Part shown: one piece after another, positions 47,573 to 55,517 of the stretch | How positions within the stretch are numbered: position 1 is the first letter of the stretch | How the letters are laid out: every line of letters begins with the position of its first letter | Assembly: GCA_963770295.1 (NCBI GenBank) | Contig: CAVYPA010000013.1 | Coordinates: 310,001 to 374,000 of the forward strand | Origin: AWTP1-13 sp963770295 | GTDB taxonomy: Bacteria > Pseudomonadota > Alphaproteobacteria > Rhizobiales > Hyphomicrobiaceae | Direction of reading: 5' to 3' | DNA length: 64,000 nucleotides | Program-made: the position numbers and the translations under genes | Notes under the pieces: generated by a model | What the model was told of the DNA's origin: nothing | What the model saw: the letters and a program-made list of their open reading frames with translations, nothing else | The model's database searches: none

Positions 47573-49000
47573 ATGCCCATGACCGGTCCCGTCATCACCC
47601 GCTTTGCGCCGTCCCCCACGGGTTTTTTGCATATTGGTGGTGCCCGCACGGCCCTCTTCAATTGGCTCTACGCCCGCCACACCGGGGGCAAGTTTCTGTT
47701 GCGCATCGAGGACACCGATCGTGAGCGTTCCACCGAACCGGCGATTGCGGCCATTCTCGATGGGCTGGCCTGGCTCGGTCTCAACTGGGATGGCGACCCC
47801 CTGTTCCAGTTTGCGCGGGCCGCCCGCCACCGCGAGGTGGCCCAGCAGCTGCTGGCCGACGGCAACGCCTATTACTGCTATGCGAGCCCGCAAGAGCTCA
47901 GCGAAATGCGCGAGGCCGCGCGTCGCGAGGGCCGCTCCAAGCTCTACGATGGCCGCTGGCGCGAGCGCGACCCGAAGCAAGCCCCGCCCGGCGTCAAACC
48001 CGTCATCCGCCTGAAAGCCCCCCTCACGGGCGAGACCGTGATCGAGGATCGCGTGCAGGGACGCGTGGTCTGGCAGAACGCCGACCTCGACGACATGATC
48101 ATCCTGCGCAGCGACGGAACCTCGGTCTACAACCACGCCGTGGTGGTGGACGACCATGATATGGGGATTAGCCACGTCATCCGCGGCGTCGATCATCTCA
48201 CCAACGCCGCCCGGCAGGTGCAGCTCTACCGCGCCATGGCTTGGGAGGTTCCGGTCATGGCGCACATTCCGCTCATCCACGGTGCGGACGGCGCCAAGCT
48301 CTCGAAACGACACGGGGCGCTCGGCGTGGAGGCTTATCGCGAGCTTGGCTACCTGCCGGAGGGCTTGCGCAACTACCTTTGCCGCCTCGGCTGGAGCCAC
48401 GGTGACGATGAGATTTTCTCGACCGAGCAGGCGATCGCCTGGTTCGACATTACCGATGTCAATAAGGCGCCGGCTCGCCTGGACATGGCCAAGCTCGCCG
48501 ACGTCAACAGCCATTACATTCGCCAGGCCAGCGAACAAGCGCTGATCGAGCGCATCAAAGACCTGTTCGCGCACAGTGCCGAAGGCGTCCCGCCCAAGGC
48601 CCGGTTTGAGGCCGTTGGCTGGGACCGGCTGGCCGCCGCCCTGCCCGCGCTCAAGCCCCGCGCCAAAACGTTGCTCGACCTCATCGATGGCGCCTTTTGG
48701 CTCATCGCCGAGCGACCGCTACCGCTTGACGACAAGGCAAAGAAGCTGCTCGAAGGCGACGGCCGGCCCCTGCTCGCGCGGCTCAAGGCCGAGCTCAGCC
48801 AGGTGCCGGATTGGCAGCCGGCCGCCCTGGAGACGGCCGTCAAGGCCTTCGCCGCGGCCACCGGACAGAAGCTTGGCCAGGTTGCCCAACCCCTCAGGGC
48901 CGCCCTGACCGGCCGGGCCGTATCCCCGCCGGTGTTCGACGTCATGGCCGTGCTCGGCCGCGCCGAGACCCTGGCTCGCATTCAGGATCAGGCAGCCTGA
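47573..49000 (+). CDS. gltX: Glutamate--tRNA ligase
   Basis: GluRS charges tRNA-Glu. The 475-aa sequence has the class I signature RFAPSPTGFLHIGGARTALFNWL (HIGH region), LRIEDTDRERS, the SVYNHAVVVDDHDMGISHVIRGVDH fold, and the KMSKS loop as GAKLSKRHG. The C-terminal anticodon domain is all-helical. ATG 47573 is chosen; another ATG lies at 47579. Together with glnS at 10235 this explains Glu and Gln charging. The neighbouring tRNA-Arg lies 90 bases upstream on the other strand. Confidence 0.96.
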   Translation: MPMTGPVITRFAPSPTGFLHIGGARTALFNWLYARHTGGKFLLRIEDTDRERSTEPAIAAILDGLAWLGLNWDGDPLFQFARAARHREVAQQLLADGNAYYCYASPQELSEMREAARREGRSKLYDGRWRERDPKQAPPGVKPVIRLKAPLTGETVIEDRVQGRVVWQNADLDDMIILRSDGTSVYNHAVVVDDHDMGISHVIRGVDHLTNAARQVQLYRAMAWEVPVMAHIPLIHGADGAKLSKRHGALGVEAYRELGYLPEGLRNYLCRLGWSHGDDEIFSTEQAIAWFDITDVNKAPARLDMAKLADVNSHYIRQASEQALIERIKDLFAHSAEGVPPKARFEAVGWDRLAAALPALKPRAKTLLDLIDGAFWLIAERPLPLDDKAKKLLEGDGRPLLARLKAELSQVPDWQPAALETAVKAFAAATGQKLGQVAQPLRAALTGRAVSPPVFDVMAVLGRAETLARIQDQAA

Positions 49001-49153
49001 CGTGCGGCGCAACGGCCGCCGTTCAAGCAGATTTGCTCCGCCCTTCGCATAGCTTGCCGCAGTGCAATATATATATTAGAGGGTGAGTTTGCTGCGCCCC
49101 CAGAATCGGAGGCGGGCCCCTCAGGGTGGCGTCAGCGTCGCTGGATCCAAAGG

Positions 49154-50488
49154 ATGACGCCCATGAATGCGAAGGACGTGGCAAGCGCAAAGGCCGAAGC
49201 GAAAACCGCAACGCTCGCGATCGGCAGCAATCAGCGGGCGGAAATGCCGATCCGATCGGGTACCATCGGCCCCGACGTGATCGACGTTGGCCAACTCTAC
49301 CGCGATACCGGCTGCTTCACCTACGATCCGGGCTTCACCTCCACGGCCAACTGCTCCTCGCGCATTACCTACATCGATGGCGATCAGGGCGTGCTCCTCT
49401 ACCGGGGCTACCCGATCGAGCAGCTCGCGCAGAAATCGAGCTTTATCGAGGTCTGCTATTTGCTACTCAACGGCGAGCTGCCGACCAAGCGCGAGCTCGA
49501 CACCTTCAGCAATACCATCACGCACCATACCATGGTGCACGAGCAGATGACGCGCTTCTTCACGGGCTTTCGCCGCGATGCGCATCCAATGGCCGTGATG
49601 TGCGGCTCGGTGGGCGCCCTCAGTGCCTTCTATCACGACTCCACCGACATCAATGACGAGCAGCAGCGCATCATCGCCAGCCATCGCCTGATCGCCAAGA
49701 TGCCGACGCTGGCCGCCATGGCCTACAAGTATTCGGTCGGCCAGCCCTTCATCTATCCTCGCAACGATCTCGACTATCCGGCTAACTTCCTGCAGATGTG
49801 CTTTGCGGTGCCCTGCGAACCCTATGTCGTCAATCCGATCGTTTCGCGCGCCCTCGACCGGATTTTGATCTTGCACGCAGACCACGAGCAGAATGCCTCC
49901 ACCTCCACCGTCCGCCTCGCGGGCTCGTCAGGGGCGAACCCGTTTGCCTGCATCGCGGCCGGCATCGCCTCGCTGTGGGGGCCCGCGCATGGCGGTGCCA
50001 ACGAGGCGGCGCTCAAAATGCTCGAGGAGATCGGCACCGTCGACCGGGTTCCCGAGTACGTTAGGAAGGCCAAGGACAAGAATTCCGAATTCCGCCTGAT
50101 GGGCTTCGGTCATCGCGTCTACAAGAACTATGATCCGCGCGCCAAGGTGATGCAGGAGACCTGCCACGAGGTGCTCGACGACCTCGGCGTCAAGGACCAA
50201 AACATCCTGAAAGTGGCGATGGAGCTCGAGCGCATCGCCCTGCAGGACGATTATTTCATCGAGAAGAAACTCTACCCCAACATTGATTTCTATTCGGGCA
50301 TCACCTTGCGAGCGATGGGCTTCCCGCTCTCCATGTTCACCGTGCTGTTCGCGGTGGCACGCACCGTCGGCTGGATTGCGCAGTGGAAGGAAATGATCGA
50401 GGATCCCGAGCAAAAAATCGGCCGGCCGCGCCAGCTCTACATTGGTGAACCGGAGCGGCCGTTCGTCCCCGTCGAGAAGCGCGGCTGA
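49154..50488 (+). CDS. gltA: Citrate synthase
   Basis: The 444-aa protein is a hexameric type II citrate synthase, which joins acetyl-CoA and oxaloacetate. Key segments are ITYIDGDQGVLLYRGYPIEQLA, the first catalytic His in LHADHEQNASTSTVRLAGSS, the second in LWGPAHGGANEAAL, and the Asp region around DFYSGITLRAMGFP. GFGHRVYKNYDPRA is the CoA/substrate Arg region. It follows gltX by 153 bases, a gap that holds a short TATATAT patch and no gene. It converges on lpxB with a 3-base gap. Confidence 0.97.
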   Translation: MTPMNAKDVASAKAEAKTATLAIGSNQRAEMPIRSGTIGPDVIDVGQLYRDTGCFTYDPGFTSTANCSSRITYIDGDQGVLLYRGYPIEQLAQKSSFIEVCYLLLNGELPTKRELDTFSNTITHHTMVHEQMTRFFTGFRRDAHPMAVMCGSVGALSAFYHDSTDINDEQQRIIASHRLIAKMPTLAAMAYKYSVGQPFIYPRNDLDYPANFLQMCFAVPCEPYVVNPIVSRALDRILILHADHEQNASTSTVRLAGSSGANPFACIAAGIASLWGPAHGGANEAALKMLEEIGTVDRVPEYVRKAKDKNSEFRLMGFGHRVYKNYDPRAKVMQETCHEVLDDLGVKDQNILKVAMELERIALQDDYFIEKKLYPNIDFYSGITLRAMGFPLSMFTVLFAVARTVGWIAQWKEMIEDPEQKIGRPRQLYIGEPERPFVPVEKRG

Positions 50489-50491
50489 GCC

Positions 50492-51745
50492 TTATATGTC
50501 GCGGTGCGGGACGTCGGAGCGCGGCCAACCGCGACCCCTTTCGGCATAGTTGAGGACGATCTCGGCCGCGGCCTCGCTCGGGGTGCCTCTCGGCAAGGCC
50601 ATGCGCTCCGGCACCCCAGCCAGCGCCTTGAGCTGCTGCTGGCGCGCCACACCCTCATCGAGGAGTTGGACGAGCGCATTGGCCAGCTTCACGGGCGTGC
50701 ACTGCTCCTGATGGAATTCCGGAATGACGCGCGCGCCAAGGATCAGGTTCGGCAAGACCGTGGAGGGTGCCGTGATCATGCGGCGCAGCGCCGGCGCCGC
50801 CACCGGGTCTACCTTGTAGGCCACCACCATCGGCGTGCCGGCCAGCGCCAGCTCGAGCGACACGGTCCCCGAGGCGGCCAGCGCCGCCCGCGCCAATCGG
50901 AAGGCGGAGAACTTATCCGCCTCGTCCTCCAGGAAATGCGGTGCTTTTGGCCAATGCGCTACGCCTGCTTCGACCTGGCGGCGCACCGCCTCCAGCGCCG
51001 GAATGGCGACCTCGAATTTTCGCCCGCGCTCGCGCAGCCGCTGCAGCGCTTGTCCAAACGGGGCGAGCAGCCGGCTCACCTCCGATGGTCGGCTACCGGG
51101 CAGCACCACCAGCAGGTGCCCGTCAGCGGCGAGACCGAGGCGTCGGGCCAAAGGCATGGGATCGAGGCCTCGGATCCAGGCCAGGCGTTCGATCAGCGGA
51201 TGGCCCACATAGCTACAGGGTGGTCCTTGCAGGCGGGCGTGCGCCTCGGGCTCGAAGGGGAGCAAGGCCAGCACGTGATCGATGTAGGCGCGCATCTTGT
51301 AGGCGCGCCCGGGACGCCAGGCCCACACGCTCGGTGAAACATAGTCGAGGATGGGAATTTCGGGGCGGCGACGGCGAATACGCCGGGCGATCGGATGCGT
51401 AAACTCCGGGCTATCGATAATGACCACCGCGTCGGGTTCGGCGGCCACCGCCGCCGCCGCTGTGCTGGTAATCCGGCGCAGGATGGTGGGCAGGCGGGCG
51501 AGGATCGCCAGCGGCCCCATCACCGCCACCTCTTCGATCGGAAATTGCGAGCTGAGGCCCGCCGCCGCCATCTGCGGACCGCCCACGCCCAGATAGCGCA
51601 TGCGCCCGCCACGGCCCTGGTCCAGGGCGCCCATCAGCTTGGCGCCAAGCGCATCGCCCGAGTGTTCGCCGGCGACGATAAACAGTCGCAGCTCGCGCGC
51701 CTCGGCGGCATAGACCTTCTGGCGAGCCGGTCGCGTCTGCGTCAT
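50492..51745 (-). CDS. lpxB: Lipid-A-disaccharide synthase
   Basis: LpxB condenses UDP-diacylglucosamine with lipid X to form the lipid A disaccharide. The 417-aa protein has FIVAGEHSGDALGAKLM, GVGGPQMAAAG, IDSPEFTHPIARRIRRR, DYVSPSVWAWRPGRA, YVGHPLIERL, VVLPGSRPSEVSRL and SGTVSLELALAGTPMVVAYKV. All are family signatures. The start overlaps the stop of lpxI by 4 bases, so the two are coupled. It is the last gene of the minus-strand envelope cluster. Confidence 0.96.
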   Translation of the reverse strand: MTQTRPARQKVYAAEARELRLFIVAGEHSGDALGAKLMGALDQGRGGRMRYLGVGGPQMAAAGLSSQFPIEEVAVMGPLAILARLPTILRRITSTAAAAVAAEPDAVVIIDSPEFTHPIARRIRRRRPEIPILDYVSPSVWAWRPGRAYKMRAYIDHVLALLPFEPEAHARLQGPPCSYVGHPLIERLAWIRGLDPMPLARRLGLAADGHLLVVLPGSRPSEVSRLLAPFGQALQRLRERGRKFEVAIPALEAVRRQVEAGVAHWPKAPHFLEDEADKFSAFRLARAALAASGTVSLELALAGTPMVVAYKVDPVAAPALRRMITAPSTVLPNLILGARVIPEFHQEQCTPVKLANALVQLLDEGVARQQQLKALAGVPERMALPRGTPSEAAAEIVLNYAERGRGWPRSDVPHRDI

Positions 51746-53046
51746 GCGGCCCCAGATCCTCCCTCATCCCAACCAGTCTCGCAGGTCACCAGGCAAAGGC
51801 CAAGAGCATCGGCCGCCCGCGCGGCCTCCGTGGCGTCCTCGAACAAAGGGCCGTTGCCCGCGATGGCCACGGCGGCCAGATCCTGCAGCGCGGCCTGTTG
51901 CAATAGCATCCTCAGCGGCTGATCCTCCGCGGCTGACGCGCGACACACCAGGGCGCCCAGGCGACGCCGGCTGCGCCGGTCGCTCCACTGCCGCAATCCG
52001 CGCACGCGCGCCAGCATGGCGGCCGTCCCCTCGGCGCCTTCGACGGCAAGCACGTGAGCGCGCGCGACCACGGCCGCTGTGCCGGTGGCGAAGGCGGCAA
52101 GCCGCGTCACGATTGCAATGCCCCGCTCGATGTCGCCGAGGTCGCGTCTGGAGGGCCGCACCCGGCCGATTAGGTGGGCGCTGAGCCGGCCCGCCGGCGC
52201 CGCTTCCCCGGTCGATGCCTCGGCGGCAAGTCCATGGACGGCGCAGCTATTGGCATCGGCGCGGCGCAGGGTTTCCTCGCGATCAAGGATGAGGACGGCG
52301 CCGCTCTCCACCACGATCCCTGCCAGACCGGCGGCCACCACACTGTCGACGGTGCGCGGCCCGATCGCCGGCATATCGATGCGCAACTCCTGTCCGGGCT
52401 TCGGCCCCTTCGCCAGCACGCCGCGCCGCCAGTTCGCCTCCTCGCGGTCGGGCAAGCCCAGCACGCGCTCGAGCATGCGGTCGGTGCCCTCGGCACCTTC
52501 GATCGCCAGCACGCGTCCGTCGGCAACGACGACGGACTGGCCGGCGTCGAGCCGCCCGAGCCGGCGGCGCACGGCAAAGCCGATCTCGGCGTCGCGGCGG
52601 TCCTCGTCGCTGAGCCCGGTCGACGCCAAGTCGCCCGCTGCGGCCAAAAGATCGGGGGCGATTTCGTGTGCGCCGCGCACCTCCAGGCCTTTGCGCTCGA
52701 AGAAACGCACGACCCGCGTGAGAACCGAATCATCGCCGCCGGCGGCGATCAAGCCCAGGATCTGCGGCAGACTTGCAAAAAAGCCCGCGTCCGGACGGAT
52801 GTGCCAGAAGTCGGGACGCCGTACGCCGCCGGCGATCACCAGTTGCCGGCCACCTTCACGGCGAAGCGTTGCCAGCATGCGGCCGATCTGGCCCCAATTC
52901 ACCCAGGTGTGCGCAAAGCGCTCAATCTCGGGATCGGCTTCGCCGCGAATGGCGACGATGTGCACGTTGGCGCCCCGCGCCGCCGCGCTCTCGGCGATCA
53001 TCAGCGGCAGCCGCCCGCCGCCCGCCAGAATACCGATGCGCATCAT
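51742..53046 (-). CDS. lpxI: UDP-2,3-diacylglucosamine pyrophosphatase LpxI with duplicated C-terminal domain
   Basis: LpxI makes lipid X in alphaproteobacteria that lack LpxH. Residues 1-270 are a normal LpxI: RIGILAGGGRLPLMIAE, the middle linker, and the catalytic domain with VVVADGRVLAIEGAEGTDRML, GVLAKGPKPGQELRIDMPAIGPRTVD and GIVVESGAVLILDRE. LpxI proteins are usually about 280 aa, but this one has 434. Residues about 300-425 repeat the catalytic domain in diverged form: VVARAHVLAVEGAEGTAAML, then LGALVCRASAAEDQPLRMLL and VAIAGNGPLFED. The Asp in RIDMP, thought catalytic in Caulobacter LpxI, is not kept in the second copy. Confidence 0.92.
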   Translation of the reverse strand: MMRIGILAGGGRLPLMIAESAAARGANVHIVAIRGEADPEIERFAHTWVNWGQIGRMLATLRREGGRQLVIAGGVRRPDFWHIRPDAGFFASLPQILGLIAAGGDDSVLTRVVRFFERKGLEVRGAHEIAPDLLAAAGDLASTGLSDEDRRDAEIGFAVRRRLGRLDAGQSVVVADGRVLAIEGAEGTDRMLERVLGLPDREEANWRRGVLAKGPKPGQELRIDMPAIGPRTVDSVVAAGLAGIVVESGAVLILDREETLRRADANSCAVHGLAAEASTGEAAPAGRLSAHLIGRVRPSRRDLGDIERGIAIVTRLAAFATGTAAVVARAHVLAVEGAEGTAAMLARVRGLRQWSDRRSRRRLGALVCRASAAEDQPLRMLLQQAALQDLAAVAIAGNGPLFEDATEAARAADALGLCLVTCETGWDEGGSGAA

Positions 53047-53076
53047 TGCGCCTCCGGGCAACGGGCCGAGGCGTGC

Positions 53077-53877
53077 TCAGATTTCGGCGTGCGGCACGCA
53101 CAGCGAGCGCTTGCCGCCGGCGCGTATGAAGGCCACGATCTCTTTGACGATCGGATGATCGAACTCCTCCTCCACGTCGCCGAGCCGCTCCTGCAGTGTT
53201 CCTTCATTGGCGAACAGCAGCCGGTAGGCACGGCGCAGGGTATGGACATCTTCGCGCGCGAACCCGCGCCGTTGCAGACCGATGATATTGAGCCCTGACA
53301 AATACGCGCGGTTGCCGAGCGCCATGCCGTAGGGAATGAGATCGTTCTCCAGTCCGGACATGCCGCCGAGAAAGGCGTGCGCGCCAACGCGCGCGAACTG
53401 GTGGATCGCCGCGCCGCCGCCCAGGATGGCGAAGTCGCCGATGCGGCAATGCCCGGCCAGCATAACGTTGTTGGAAAAAATCACGTTATCACCGACGCGG
53501 CAATCGTGGCCGACGTGGGAGTTGGCAAGGAAGGCGCAATGGTTGCCGACCTCGGTCTGCATACCGCCACCGGCGGTGCCGGGGTTCATGGTCACGCCTT
53601 CGCGGATCAGGCAGTCGCTGCCGACCGTGAGCGAAGAGGGCTCGCCCTTGTACTTCAGATCCTGGGGCGGATGGCCGATGGAGGCAAATGGATAAAGGCT
53701 GGTGCGCGCGCCGATGCTGGTGCGGCCGGCCACCACCACGTGGCTCATCAGCTTGACCCCCGCCGCCAGCTTGACGTTGGCTCCGACCACGCAGAAGGGA
53801 CCGATCTCGACGTCCTCGGCAAGCTCGGCGCCCGCCTCGACGACCGCCGTCGCGTGCACCTTAGAATTTGGCATCAT
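53077..53877 (-). CDS. lpxA: UDP-N-acetylglucosamine acyltransferase
   Basis: LpxA starts lipid A synthesis by acylating UDP-GlcNAc. The 266-aa protein is a left-handed beta helix of hexapeptide repeats with HPPQDLKYKGEPSSL, ESV-like REGVTMNPGTAGGG, the catalytic His in LANSHVGHDCRVGDNVIFSNN, and GLNIIGLQRRGF, followed by a C-terminal helical domain. It overlaps the end of fabZ by 17 bases. lpxI follows after 30 bases. Confidence 0.97.
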   Translation of the reverse strand: MMPNSKVHATAVVEAGAELAEDVEIGPFCVVGANVKLAAGVKLMSHVVVAGRTSIGARTSLYPFASIGHPPQDLKYKGEPSSLTVGSDCLIREGVTMNPGTAGGGMQTEVGNHCAFLANSHVGHDCRVGDNVIFSNNVMLAGHCRIGDFAILGGGAAIHQFARVGAHAFLGGMSGLENDLIPYGMALGNRAYLSGLNIIGLQRRGFAREDVHTLRRAYRLLFANEGTLQERLGDVEEEFDHPIVKEIVAFIRAGGKRSLCVPHAEI

Positions 53878-54346
53878 CCGGATCCAAAATCATGGCGCTG
53901 ACCTCGGCCTCCGCGACCACCTGCCCATTCACCTTGGCCTCGCCATAAAAGCGCCAAGCGCGGCCGCGGCTGCAAATCTTGCGCACATGGTAGTGAAGAT
54001 GATCGCCGGGCAGCACGGGCTTGCGGAACTTGGCGCGGTCTATCCCCATGAAATAGACGAGCTGCGGTTTGTAGTCGGTCTGGAAGTTGGCAACACACAG
54101 CGCGCCGGCGGTCTGCGCCAGACCCTCGATGATCAATACCCCCGGCATGATCGGGAAGCCGGGAAAGTGCCCCTGGAAAAACGGCTCGTTGATGGTGACG
54201 CTCTTGATGCCGATGCAGCGCTCATCGCCCTCCATTTCGATCAGCCGGTCGACCAGCAAAAACGGATAGCGGTGCGGCAGCAGCTTCATGACGCGCGCAA
54301 TGTCCGCGCTGCCGAGAGCCTTTTTCTCCGTTGGCGTTTCTTTCAT
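53861..54346 (-). CDS. fabZ: 3-hydroxyacyl-ACP dehydratase FabZ
   Basis: FabZ dehydrates 3-hydroxyacyl-ACP in fatty acid elongation and competes with LpxA/LpxD for substrate. The 161-aa protein has the hot-dog fold with IARVMKLLPHRYPFLLVDRL (catalytic His), NEPFFQGHFPGFPIMPGVLIIEGLAQTAG (catalytic Glu helix) and DRAKFRKPVLPGDHLHY. Order lpxD-fabZ-lpxA is standard in proteobacteria. Confidence 0.97.
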   Translation of the reverse strand: MKETPTEKKALGSADIARVMKLLPHRYPFLLVDRLIEMEGDERCIGIKSVTINEPFFQGHFPGFPIMPGVLIIEGLAQTAGALCVANFQTDYKPQLVYFMGIDRAKFRKPVLPGDHLHYHVRKICSRGRAWRFYGEAKVNGQVVAEAEVSAMILDPDDAKF

Positions 54347-54384
54347 GAGATTGCCCGCACCATCTGTCGCGCCTCAAGCATTGG

Positions 54385-55425
54385 CTACTCCTCGCGTGCG
54401 CGCGGCCGGCGGCCGAGCCGCTTCACGGCTGCAATCTGTCGCGCCCATTCCGCCATTGGCACCGCCGGCGTCCCCCCCATGCGCGCGCCCGCGGGTACGT
54501 CGTCCTTGGCGTGTCCGCCGCCGGCGATCTGGGCACCCGAGCCGACCTTGATGTGGCCAACCGCGCCGGATTGGCCACCCATGACGACGAAATCGCCCAA
54601 TTCCGTGGAGCCGGAAATGCCGGTCTGGCCGACGATCACGCAATGCCTGCCGATCACCACGTTGTGCCCGATCTGCACGAGATTATCAATTTTGGTGCCC
54701 TGGCCGATCACCGTGTCCTTGAGCGCCCCGCGGTCGACACAGCTATTGGCGCCGATTTCCACGTCATCGTGCAGCAGCACGCGGCCGATCTGCGGGACCT
54801 TGAGGTGCCCTTGCGGGCCCATGGCAAAGCCAAAGCCATCCTGGCCAATGCGCACGCCCGCGTGCAGGATCACCCGGTTGCCGACGATGGCGTGCGTCAG
54901 GCTGACGCTGGGGCCGATGTAGCAGCCCTCGCCCACGACCACGCGATAGCCGACGAGCGCGCCCGCCGCCACCGTGGTGCCCCTGCCGATGCGGGCTTCC
55001 CGGCCGATGACGGCACCGGGTTCCACCAGCGCACCTTCGGCAATGTCGGCGCTGGGGTGCACCAAGGGTTCGCCGGCGGCGGCCATGGCGGCCTTCGGCT
55101 GCAGGGCGTCGGGGTAGAAGAGGTGCAGCGCCATGGCAAAGCCCCGATAGGGGGCCTTGAGAGCGAGCGCGACGGTGCCAGGCGGCACGCGGTCGGCAAA
55201 CTCGGGGGCGATCAGGCAGGCGCCAGCGCGCGTCTCGGTCAACTGCGGCATGTACTTGCGATTGTCCAGAAAGGACAGGTGCCGGGGTTGCGCTTCGGCC
55301 AGCGGCCGCACGTCTTCAATCAAGCTCTCCCCGTTCGCCTGCGGTGCTAGGCCGGCGCCGAGGCGGTGGGCCAAATCGGCCAGCCGGAGAGGTGGGCTCC
55401 TGACAAAAAATCCTGGATGCTGCAT
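54385..55425 (-). CDS. lpxD: UDP-3-O-acylglucosamine N-acyltransferase
   Basis: LpxD adds the second hydroxyacyl chain to lipid A precursor. The 346-aa protein has the N-terminal uridine-binding domain (LAEAQPRHLSFLDNRKYMPQL), then hexapeptide repeats with the catalytic His region HAGVRIGQDGFGFAMG and KIDNLVQIGHNVVIGRHCVIVGQTGISGSTELGD. Family length is normal. It lies 92 bases after bamA and 38 bases before fabZ. Confidence 0.97.
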   Translation of the reverse strand: MQHPGFFVRSPPLRLADLAHRLGAGLAPQANGESLIEDVRPLAEAQPRHLSFLDNRKYMPQLTETRAGACLIAPEFADRVPPGTVALALKAPYRGFAMALHLFYPDALQPKAAMAAAGEPLVHPSADIAEGALVEPGAVIGREARIGRGTTVAAGALVGYRVVVGEGCYIGPSVSLTHAIVGNRVILHAGVRIGQDGFGFAMGPQGHLKVPQIGRVLLHDDVEIGANSCVDRGALKDTVIGQGTKIDNLVQIGHNVVIGRHCVIVGQTGISGSTELGDFVVMGGQSGAVGHIKVGSGAQIAGGGHAKDDVPAGARMGGTPAVPMAEWARQIAAVKRLGRRPRAREE

Positions 55426-55517
55426 GGCGTTACCTTATCCGCAGCCGCGTGGATTGTCGCCACCCAACGGGCGGGCGGCACGCGAATGGACACTACGGGC
55501 AGGCAACGGCAGGCCGT

